Shown in pieces: positions 7,418-12,938 of a stretch of DNA of 12,938 bases. Each line of letters begins with the position of its first letter. Within the stretch, counting starts at the first letter, position 1. The translations under genes and the position numbers were made by a program. Under the pieces are notes generated by a model. It was given only the letters and a program-made list of their open reading frames with translations, was not told the DNA's origin and ran no database searches. Origin of the DNA: JBIICS01 sp044238735 (GTDB lineage: Bacteria > Bacteroidota > Bacteroidia > UBA4408). The stretch lies in contig JBIICS010000080.1 of assembly GCA_044238735.1 (NCBI GenBank), forward strand, positions 1 to 12,938, given 5' to 3'.

Positions 7418-7432
7418 TATATGATAATTTTG
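7402..7432 (+). promoter_or_regulatory. Near-consensus Bacteroidota promoter of the envelope cassette
   Basis: The -33 box TTTG (7402-7405), a 19-nt spacer, and the -7 box TAATTTTG (7425-7432) match the Bacteroidota sigma-A consensus TTTG-N19-21-TAnnTTTG exactly. Transcription should start near 7439, about 66 nt before the lipoprotein ATG at 7506. It overlaps operator-like repeat 2. Confidence 0.68.
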
Positions 7433-7505
7433 TACTATAAAATTAAATCATACATCTATTAAGCTTTGATTTTAAATAAATAATTAAACTAATCTAAAAG
7501 ACAAT

Positions 7506-8354
7506 ATGAAATTATTAAATGAAAAAGTAAAACTCCTGTTTGTTTCTCTGTATAGTTCCTTATTATTTGCGTCATGTGCAACTATTTTTCATGGAGTCAA
7601 TCCTAACCAAAGTATCACAATAACCAGTGTACCCGATAAGGCAGATGTAATTATTGCGGGTAAAATTGTTGGGCAAACACCATTGAATTATAAAATGAAG
7701 AATAGGAAAACAAAGTTTGTCCAAATTTCTAAACAAAATTATCAAGATCATTATACTAAGATTGAAACCAAATTAAGTCCAGGTTGGACAGCCTTGTCTG
7801 TTATTGGAGGAGCTTTCCCGGGTTTATTAATACCTACTGCTATAGATTTTGCAACAGGAAGTGTAAGAACAATTAAAACAGAAAAAATAGAGTGTGAATT
7901 AAAGCCAATAGGTAAAGGAAAAGACTCTAAAACCGAGAAGAACAACTCAAAAGGGTCTTCAAGTTACGATCAGGTTGACCAGATTTATAATCCCAGAGTT
8001 AGGGTTAGAACAGGTACAAGAGAGTTTTTATTGGGTTACAAATCATGCGTTAAAGTTATTACCAAGGGCGGTATTAAAATAGGAAGTAATATCGTCCAAA
8101 TTGAAAAGGATTATTTAGTGTTAGCTAAAAACAATACAAAGGTTTACTATAATGATATTGCAAAAATTAGAATGTTTCCAATAAGAAGATGGTATCCAAT
8201 TGTAACCTCTTATACTGTTATATCCCCAATCATTTGGTTTGTGTCTTCAAAAATGGCAAGTTCTTCCTCTAATGATTGTAAAAAGCAAATAAAACAAATC
8301 GATGTCATAAATAAGTATACAACCTTTGGATATGGTAAGGATGGTTGTAAATAA
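7506..8354 (+). CDS. PEGA-domain lipoprotein
   Basis: A 282-aa predicted lipoprotein whose lipobox FASC places the acylated cysteine at C24, followed by ATIFHG, a common start in Bacteroidota PEGA lipoproteins. Residues about 36-90 form a PEGA-like beta domain (SVPDKADVIIAGKIVGQTPL and on to ISKQNYQDHY). A glycine-rich hydrophobic stretch (97-118) ending in IDFATGS is also typical of this group. After a lysine/serine linker (about 135-160), residues about 170-225 look like a small beta-barrel domain (KVITKGGIKIGSNIVQIEKD, then YYNDIAKIRMF). A second hydrophobic stretch (229-247) could be membrane-embedded. It is the first gene of the cassette, behind the XRE-overlapped promoter. PEGA domains usually sit in envelope proteins, but the exact role is unknown. 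Confidence 0.78.
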   Translation: MKLLNEKVKLLFVSLYSSLLFASCATIFHGVNPNQSITITSVPDKADVIIAGKIVGQTPLNYKMKNRKTKFVQISKQNYQDHYTKIETKLSPGWTALSVIGGAFPGLLIPTAIDFATGSVRTIKTEKIECELKPIGKGKDSKTEKNNSKGSSSYDQVDQIYNPRVRVRTGTREFLLGYKSCVKVITKGGIKIGSNIVQIEKDYLVLAKNNTKVYYNDIAKIRMFPIRRWYPIVTSYTVISPIIWFVSSKMASSSSNDCKKQIKQIDVINKYTTFGYGKDGCK

Positions 8355-8391
8355 TCGGTTAAATAAATAATTCAAGATTAGAATATGTATA

Positions 8392-8727
8392 ATGGAGTTG
8401 GTTCAAAGAAAAATAACTATACAATCAAAAAATTATTCAGAAATAATTTCACCTGCTGAGTTATTGTTGCCACTTAATGGTTTGGTTAATGCGATTAATC
8501 TTTTTCAGGATTTTGACAATATTTATCATCAATTCGAAAGGAGACAGATTGAGCAGGGAAAGCTGCCGGATTTTCAAAAATTTATTACAATCCAATTATC
8601 AGAAGGCAAGTTTCGTGTAAAAAGTAATTTAGAGAAGGAACATGAACGCAAAATCTTCGCCAGCAAAATCAGTGGTCAATTTGCTTCGGAATTAAGTGGT
8701 CAATTTAATCGGTCTATGCAAGTGTAA
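8392..8727 (+). CDS. Hypothetical 111-aa protein
   Basis: I recognise no family. The protein has no signal peptide or membrane segment and so is likely cytoplasmic. The centre is predicted helical (ELLLPLNGLVNAINLFQDFD, about 23-42), the middle is mixed, and the C-terminus is charged (NLEKEHERK). Near its end the tetrapeptide SGQF occurs twice (94-97 and 102-105), encoded by an exact 12-bp direct repeat 24 bp apart. The gene begins 37 bp after the PEGA lipoprotein and ends 47 bp before the zinc-ribbon gene, same strand, so it is probably co-transcribed. It is short and could be a spurious call, but its position and intact frame in a same-strand cluster support it. Confidence 0.6.
   Translation: MELVQRKITIQSKNYSEIISPAELLLPLNGLVNAINLFQDFDNIYHQFERRQIEQGKLPDFQKFITIQLSEGKFRVKSNLEKEHERKIFASKISGQFASELSGQFNRSMQV
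8671..8706 (+). repeat. 12-bp direct repeat inside the 111-aa gene
   Basis: AGTGGTCAATTT occurs at 8671-8682 and exactly again at 8695-8706. The 24-bp period keeps the reading frame and repeats SGQF in the protein. Confidence 0.75.
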
Positions 8728-8774
8728 ACAAATAAACTTAAGAGGCATCAAATTGTGGATATAAATTTAAAATT

Positions 8775-10592
8775 ATGTATTGTCAGCATTGTGGAAAAGA
8801 AATTATAAAAGATTCATTATTCTGTAATCATTGTGGGATGCAACAAGGGATTATTAAAGAAATAATTGAAAGAGGTAATGTAAACGTTAAAGATTTTTCA
8901 TGGACTTTTTTTTCAATTAGTGCTTTATTATTATTAATAATATCTTTAGTTAGTCTATTTCTTCCATGGACGCATGCAGAATCAAGAGCTTCGGGTTTTG
9001 GGCAATCATTTTCATGGAATTCAAATTCTTTTTCTGCTATTATATCATTAGAAGGGCAACTCTCTTTTATATTATTGACTGCATCGTTATTTTTTTTATT
9101 TAAAAGAAAAAATTGGTCATATATACTTTCAGGTTTATCAATATTAATTTCATTAGTGCTTGTTTTTAGGCTTATGGAACATGGTAGTTCTATTAGTAGC
9201 TCTTTTGGTTCGGCATCTGCTAGGTTTAAAATTGAGTATGGCTTTATCGCTTTCACGATATCGTCTGTTCTAGGCACTATCTTTTCTGCACTTTTTATAA
9301 TGGATATTAAGTTTAATTTCAAACTCATTATTGATGAGGAACTTAAAAGGGGGTTTCTTACAATAGCATGCATTATTTCTATAATTGTGAATATTTATTT
9401 AATTATATATGATGGTTTCTATAGAGATGTTGTACCGTTACTACTATTATTATTTCTATTAATTTTATTATACAAATTAAATTATAAATATTCATACCTA
9501 CTTTTTCTAGTTGGCGCTATTATAATAATCTCTTCTTATATTTTATTTCATTATTTACATAATCATATCTCTCATTACTTCTATAATAAGGGCTACATCT
9601 TTGAAAACCCAGTTGATAATTTTACGGATAGTTATGATATTACTATTATAATATTTAAACTTATCTTCATTTTACATTTTTTAATATTGTTTGGTTACGA
9701 GTTTTTAAAATATAGAAAATCAAAGCCTATTAGTAATTTATGGGTCCGAAAATTTAAGCCTGTATATCTTCTTGTTGTTTTTATAATTACATATTCAACA
9801 TCCTATGCCATTTTTTTTTCTACTAGACATTATGTCAGTGATTCAGAGCTTAGAACATTTAATGAAAATAATAATTTCTTAAATGGAGAATGGTATTTTC
9901 TATCAGAGGATTCTTTAAATATTTATAGATTTAATATAAATTTTAATTCACAACAGGTTGCAAACACTGGAGAAATGGACTACTCGTTTAATGCATCAAT
10001 TTATAAAGATGATATTAAAGTTGAGGAAAACGGAGAGTTGAGATATTCATCTAAATTAAACTATAATGGCAAACATAAATTGCCTTTAAATTTCAATAAT
10101 AAACTAATATTAGAACAATTTAAAATAAACGAAATTAGGGGCACCTATAAGCCCGATGGAGACGTAATCAATTTTGTAGCATCAAAAACTATAGGAAAAC
10201 TATCACTTTTTAAACTTGCTATAGAAAAAAAAATTACTCGGTTAAAGAAAAGGAGGATAAGATATTTGTATTATTCTAATGGTGGAATGATAGCCTATTT
10301 TAACGATGGGTCCATATCCAGTTGCGATAAATGTGATGCCACCACTGAAAATGTTAGATCTTTATATACAAAGAATCCTTGGAAAAATAGGTATATTGTT
10401 CAGCAAGACGGTTCCTTATATATAAATTCTTATTCAACACGATTTCCTGTAAATGAACCTGATATGATAGCGGAGGGATGGGCAATTATTAATTATGTTT
10501 ATATGGAACCGTGGGCAGATATAAGTAATGTTGAAGAAGCTATAACAGGAGAAGATTACCCTGATGAGGATGTAGACTATAGTGTTTATTAA
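8775..10592 (+). CDS. Zinc-ribbon polytopic membrane protein with extramembrane C-terminal domain
   Basis: A 605-aa protein. The N-terminus is a zinc ribbon of the zinc_ribbon_2 type, with C3-x2-C6 and C17-x2-C20 (MYCQHCG, FCNHCG). About nine hydrophobic segments follow (roughly 43-64, 95-110, 117-133, 155-176, 194-212, 217-233, 239-260, 289-310, 328-350). Residues about 368-475 are beta-rich and begin FLNGEWYFLSEDS, lipocalin-like in look only. The last part (about 495-605) holds a second Cys pair in SSCDKCDATTENV (C517, C520) and ends in an acidic tail. No catalytic motif is seen. The reading frame is very AT-rich compared with pyrC or purE, which suggests acquisition from elsewhere (inference). 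It follows the 111-aa gene by 47 bp. Function is unknown; it may sense or report something at the membrane. Confidence 0.8.
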   Translation: MYCQHCGKEIIKDSLFCNHCGMQQGIIKEIIERGNVNVKDFSWTFFSISALLLLIISLVSLFLPWTHAESRASGFGQSFSWNSNSFSAIISLEGQLSFILLTASLFFLFKRKNWSYILSGLSILISLVLVFRLMEHGSSISSSFGSASARFKIEYGFIAFTISSVLGTIFSALFIMDIKFNFKLIIDEELKRGFLTIACIISIIVNIYLIIYDGFYRDVVPLLLLLFLLILLYKLNYKYSYLLFLVGAIIIISSYILFHYLHNHISHYFYNKGYIFENPVDNFTDSYDITIIIFKLIFILHFLILFGYEFLKYRKSKPISNLWVRKFKPVYLLVVFIITYSTSYAIFFSTRHYVSDSELRTFNENNNFLNGEWYFLSEDSLNIYRFNINFNSQQVANTGEMDYSFNASIYKDDIKVEENGELRYSSKLNYNGKHKLPLNFNNKLILEQFKINEIRGTYKPDGDVINFVASKTIGKLSLFKLAIEKKITRLKKRRIRYLYYSNGGMIAYFNDGSISSCDKCDATTENVRSLYTKNPWKNRYIVQQDGSLYINSYSTRFPVNEPDMIAEGWAIINYVYMEPWADISNVEEAITGEDYPDEDVDYSVY

Positions 10593-10697
10593 CAGAAATA
10601 TAATCTAGATAGTTTAGTTAATACAATTAATTCAAGCATTTTATTTTAAAAATAATGTTTATATATATTTTTTAAAAATAAATTAATTTCATAACAA

Positions 10698-11183
10698 ATG
10701 TTGTATTCAAATATAAAAAAAATTCGTGACGCTTTTATCTGTATGGTACTTTTACTAGCTATCAGTTGTGTTAATAATGATAGTAATTCAGATTTAAATA
10801 CACAAGGTAATAAGCCAAATAGTTCTAATGATGAAGATTCTATAAACGCAACAATTAATGAGGTTAAAGATGTTGAGTCATATGATAATTATAAGGCAGA
10901 TAATAATTGTGCATTTAATGTGGATGGTGATGTTTTTTCGTATCTGATTGGAAAATCTTATACACAAGTTGGTGGCGGTATAAAAATAGAGTTTGATGAA
11001 CAGGGAGCAATCATTTCTGGCCTTTTATATCAATGGTCCTCATATACTTCACTTGGAGGTTATAAAGGAAAAGTTAAGCTAACGTCAATAGATCCATCAA
11101 ATCCCGATGGCTCTATTACATTGTATGTTTCTTGTAAAGAAAAATCAATAACAGATGGTCAGGTGGTTCTTTTCATGGACTAG
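10698..11183 (+). CDS. Small hypothetical lipoprotein
   Basis: A 161-aa predicted lipoprotein with lipobox AISC (C24) after a hydrophobic stretch at about 14-23. A low-complexity Asn/Ser/Asp linker (25-65) leads to a compact beta-rich domain (about 70-161). That domain contains SYLIGKSYTQVGGGIKIEFD and has two cysteines, C71 and C146, which could form a disulfide. I recognise no family. It starts 105 bp after the zinc-ribbon gene in an AT-rich gap without a clear promoter or terminator, so it is probably the last gene of the cassette. The very AT-rich base use matches its upstream neighbour. Confidence 0.68.
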   Translation: MLYSNIKKIRDAFICMVLLLAISCVNNDSNSDLNTQGNKPNSSNDEDSINATINEVKDVESYDNYKADNNCAFNVDGDVFSYLIGKSYTQVGGGIKIEFDEQGAIISGLLYQWSSYTSLGGYKGKVKLTSIDPSNPDGSITLYVSCKEKSITDGQVVLFMD

Positions 11184-11187
11184 TTTA

Positions 11188-11331
11188 TTGTGCGTATTTA
11201 TTAGATCTATAAAATCTGCCCCCCACTCGTCCTCGTTTGAGCGATAGCGGTAACGAGGACGAGTATAATATGCGTTTGTAACGCATACTTACAATAATTA
11301 TTCAATTTAAATAATTTATATAAACGCACAA
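11188..11331. repeat. Element A: REP-like repeat with nested inverted repeats
   Basis: Three nested or adjacent palindromes are seen. The outer ends TTGTGCGT (11188-11195) and ACGCACAA (11324-11331) are exact inverted repeats. Inside, ACTCGTCCTCGTT (11225-11237) pairs perfectly with 11252-11264 around a 14-nt loop. Immediately after, TATGCGTT (11269-11276) pairs with AACGCATA (11280-11287) around a 3-nt loop. A C-run (11219-11224) precedes the main stem. This layout resembles dispersed REP-type elements of Bacteroidota, which are often mobilised by Y1-type transposases. That identity is inference, and no transposase is in the window. Confidence 0.62.
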
Positions 11332-11411
11332 CAAGCTATAATAACATATCAAAGCTCCAGGAAAGAAGACTTTAAAGTATTTAAAGCGTTAAAAATGCTC
11401 GTTTAATTCAT

Positions 11412-11428
11412 CCTCGTTGCAAACGAGG
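11412..11428. repeat. Hairpin sharing the stem core of element A
   Basis: CCTCGTT (11412-11418) pairs with AACGAGG (11422-11428) around a 3-nt loop. The same CCTCGTT/AACGAGG core forms the inner half of the element A main stem, so this may be a relic or shortened copy. Confidence 0.5.
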
Positions 11429-11585
11429 AGGATTAGTGGGCTTCGATACCTCAGCCTGACAAAATTTTCAATAAACAATTGAACTAAATTCTAATTCACT
11501 TTGGTATTAGAAATCCTGAAACCTGAAATCTTGGAATTTATATCTCACCCAGCCGTCTCTTTGTAAGACATATAGATTAAAGGGT

Positions 11586-12725
11586 TTAAATAATTTCATT
11601 TGCCCACAGGCGGTATAAAAATTCACGCCAGGGAAGAATATCAATACCATCTAAAATTCGGGGCATGGCTTCGTTGCAAACAATTATACTTTTTTTAACG
11701 GTATATTCTTCCTTAAACGCTTTAATTCCGCTAAGGTGTTTGCCTGTTATGCCGGAAGATGATTTTACTTCAATGGCTACTTCGTGTTTCCCTAAAATAA
11801 AATCTACTTCTATTTGTGAAGCTGTACGCCAGAAAGAAATAGGGTACTCATTGCCGGAATAGTGGCTGTGTGCCAATAATTCATGCAGAATTAAAGTTTC
11901 AAAGGCATTACCAAATAATTCAGAGTTTAGTTCAATTTTTCCCCTGTTTAATAAATGGTTAACTATGCCATTATCGAAAAAATAAAACTTAGGTGCTTTT
12001 TGTACCCTCCGTTTGGGTTTGTGCTGAAATACAGGGATAAATTTACCAATTAGTGTATCTTCTAAAATGCGAAAATATTCTTTAATGGTTGGCGCAGAAA
12101 CTCCGCAGTCGGTAGCTATGTTGTTGAAATTTACCATTTCTCCATTACTAAATGCTGCGGCATTTAAAAAGCGTGCGAAAACATCTACATTTCGTATTCT
12201 AGCCTCGGCCACTATTTCATCTTGCAAGTAATTTCCAATATAAGCCGCTATTAAGCGTTTTGGGTTTTTTGCCAGATAATGTCTTGGCAATAGTCCGTGA
12301 TTCAAAGCACGCAATAAATCAAAATCAGGAATTTCGGCCGATACCAGTGGAAACAATTCATAACGCAGCGCTCTGCCGCCAAGTAAATTTTCGCCGGACC
12401 TAATTATTTTTCTTGGGCTGGAACCACTTAATATAAATTGAATTTGATGGTTTTCTATCAACCAATGCACTTCGTTCAGTAGTATCGGAATTTTTTGAAT
12501 TTCGTCAATTATCACCTTCTTTTTAGATTGCGCAAGGATGGCTTGCCGAAGGTATTCGGGATTGATTAGCAAACGACTAAAAACATCTGATAATAGCAGG
12601 TCAAAACAAAGTGCATCGGGAAAGACCTGTTTTAGTAAGGTGCTTTTTCCGGTTTGACGAGGCCCCCAAAAAAATATACTTTGCCCTTCGTTGTCTGCAA
12701 AAACTTGGTTTCTCTGAAAAATCAC
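11586..12725 (-). CDS. AAA_14/DUF4143 ATPase
   Basis: A 379-aa cytoplasmic protein. The N-terminal AAA_14 domain has Walker A GPRQTGKST (21-29), Walker B VIIDEIQ (71-77) and a sensor-like FILSGSS (97-103), followed by GGRALRYELFPL. A winged-helix-like linker (about 195-225, IATDCGVSAPTIKEYFRILE) leads to the DUF4143 C-terminal domain (about 240-360). This contains FGNAFETLILHEL and a PD-(D/E)XK-like core IEVDFILGKHEVAIEVKSS (D308, E319, K321). Length and order match this large family, which is widespread, often mobile and of unclear function (roles linked to restriction or toxin-antitoxin systems have been suggested). The gene is alone, convergent with the envelope cassette, and has its own near-consensus promoter. 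Confidence 0.9.
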   Translation of the reverse strand: MIFQRNQVFADNEGQSIFFWGPRQTGKSTLLKQVFPDALCFDLLLSDVFSRLLINPEYLRQAILAQSKKKVIIDEIQKIPILLNEVHWLIENHQIQFILSGSSPRKIIRSGENLLGGRALRYELFPLVSAEIPDFDLLRALNHGLLPRHYLAKNPKRLIAAYIGNYLQDEIVAEARIRNVDVFARFLNAAAFSNGEMVNFNNIATDCGVSAPTIKEYFRILEDTLIGKFIPVFQHKPKRRVQKAPKFYFFDNGIVNHLLNRGKIELNSELFGNAFETLILHELLAHSHYSGNEYPISFWRTASQIEVDFILGKHEVAIEVKSSSGITGKHLSGIKAFKEEYTVKKSIIVCNEAMPRILDGIDILPWREFLYRLWANEII

Positions 12726-12743
12726 AACATAAATTTTTTACAA

Positions 12744-12774
12744 CAAAATTATATTTTATTTATTATAAAGCAAA
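12744..12774 (-). promoter_or_regulatory. Near-consensus Bacteroidota promoter of the ATPase gene
   Basis: On the minus strand the -33 box TTTG (12771-12774) is followed by a 19-nt spacer and the -7 box TAATTTTG (12744-12751). The boxes and spacing are identical to the promoter at 7402-7432. The predicted start near 12738 leaves a leader of about 13 nt. Confidence 0.66.
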
Positions 12775-12776
12775 TC

Positions 12777-12810
12777 TTAACTTTATTTTATCATGTTAAA
12801 ATAAAGTTAA
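12777..12810. repeat. 14-bp perfect palindrome upstream of the ATPase promoter
   Basis: TTAACTTTATTTTA (12777-12790) pairs perfectly with 12797-12810 around a 6-nt loop. It begins 2 bp upstream of the -33 box, which suits a regulator binding site. No T tract follows, so a terminator is less likely. Confidence 0.55.
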
Positions 12811-12884
12811 TATTTGTTTTGTATGCGATTTATAAGCTTTAATCCGGAAATGTATTTGGGATATAGTAAATATTTTACTCCACT

Positions 12885-12938
12885 CCCCCAGCTCTCGCAA
12901 GTATAGCACCAGCGTAACTTGTGAGTTTATAACACGTA
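12885..12938. repeat. Element B: REP-like repeat, cut by the window end
   Basis: A C-run (12885-12889) is followed by CTCGCAAGT (12894-12902), which pairs with ACTTGTGAG (12917-12925) with one G:T pair around a 14-nt loop. As in element A, the loop has AGC repeats and GTAAC at the start of the right arm. The arm is followed by GAGT-TATAA-like sequence that could begin a second hairpin beyond the window. Confidence 0.5.

Larger units (their letters stand above)
11184..11585. other. Gene-free intergenic stretch with REP-like hairpins
   Basis: No credible gene is seen in these 402 bp. It holds element A (11188-11331), a second related hairpin (11412-11428) followed by a CTTCGATACCTCAGCCTGAC-like segment (11441-11460), and otherwise AT-rich filler. 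It separates the plus-strand cassette from the converging ATPase gene, so terminators are expected here, but no standard T-tailed hairpin is visible. Confidence 0.6.

Noticed and set aside
8828..9373. 181-codon open frame on the minus strand
   Set aside because: It lies entirely inside the zinc-ribbon membrane protein gene, whose frame has a clear zinc ribbon and membrane segments. The antisense frame has no recognisable features and reflects the AT-rich, hydrophobic coding of the real gene.
11188..11286. 33-codon minus-strand frame from the ATG at 11286 through element A
   Set aside because: It translates the hairpins themselves. Repeat elements of this type often yield such spurious short frames, and there is no support for a protein.
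11188..11428. CRISPR-like repetition of CCTCGTT/AACGAGG units
   Set aside because: There are only two unequal copies, with no regular spacing or spacer-like units, and no cas genes. The pattern fits REP-like hairpins.

Overview
The window comes from an AT-rich member of the phylum Bacteroidota, probably an environmental Sphingobacteriales/Chitinophagales/Cytophagales-type organism. The evidence is a DUF4296 lipoprotein (a family confined to this phylum), a dihydroorotase of the Bacteroidota type, a PorV/PorQ-like outer-membrane protein, short lipoprotein signal peptides, almost no Shine-Dalgarno sites, and promoters of the TTTG-N19-TAnnTTTG kind. There are no rRNA or tRNA genes, CRISPR arrays or complete insertion sequences.

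Left half, housekeeping (1-6771). A strong hairpin and a bidirectional terminator (31-154) close off mqnE (minus strand; futalosine-pathway menaquinone synthesis). A tight three-gene minus-strand operon follows, read from right to left: purE (purine synthesis), a PorV/PorQ-like outer-membrane protein, and a large secreted protein with a ComEA-like helix-hairpin-helix domain in front of a predicted beta-barrel. The genes abut or overlap by 4 bp. Diverging from purE, pyrC (dihydroorotase, pyrimidine synthesis) overlaps a DUF4296 lipoprotein gene by ATGA.

Right half, accessory (6772-12938). A GC-rich palindromic intergenic element introduces an XRE-type repressor gene (minus). It is divergent from a plus-strand cassette of four envelope genes: a PEGA-domain lipoprotein, an orphan 111-aa protein, a 605-aa zinc-ribbon polytopic membrane protein and a small lipoprotein. 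The 153-bp divergent intergenic region holds two similar operator-like inverted repeats 43 bp apart. One of them overlaps the -33 box of a near-consensus promoter for the cassette, so repression by the XRE protein is the simplest model. The function of the cassette is unknown.

A gene-free 400-bp stretch with nested hairpins (REP-like element A and a related hairpin) then precedes a lone AAA_14/DUF4143 ATPase (minus). This gene has its own near-consensus promoter and a 14-bp palindrome just upstream. A second REP-like element of the same architecture begins at the right edge and is cut by the window end. The most notable points are the XRE-controlled envelope cassette, the purE-linked helix-hairpin-helix/barrel pair, and the paired REP-like elements around the ATPase.
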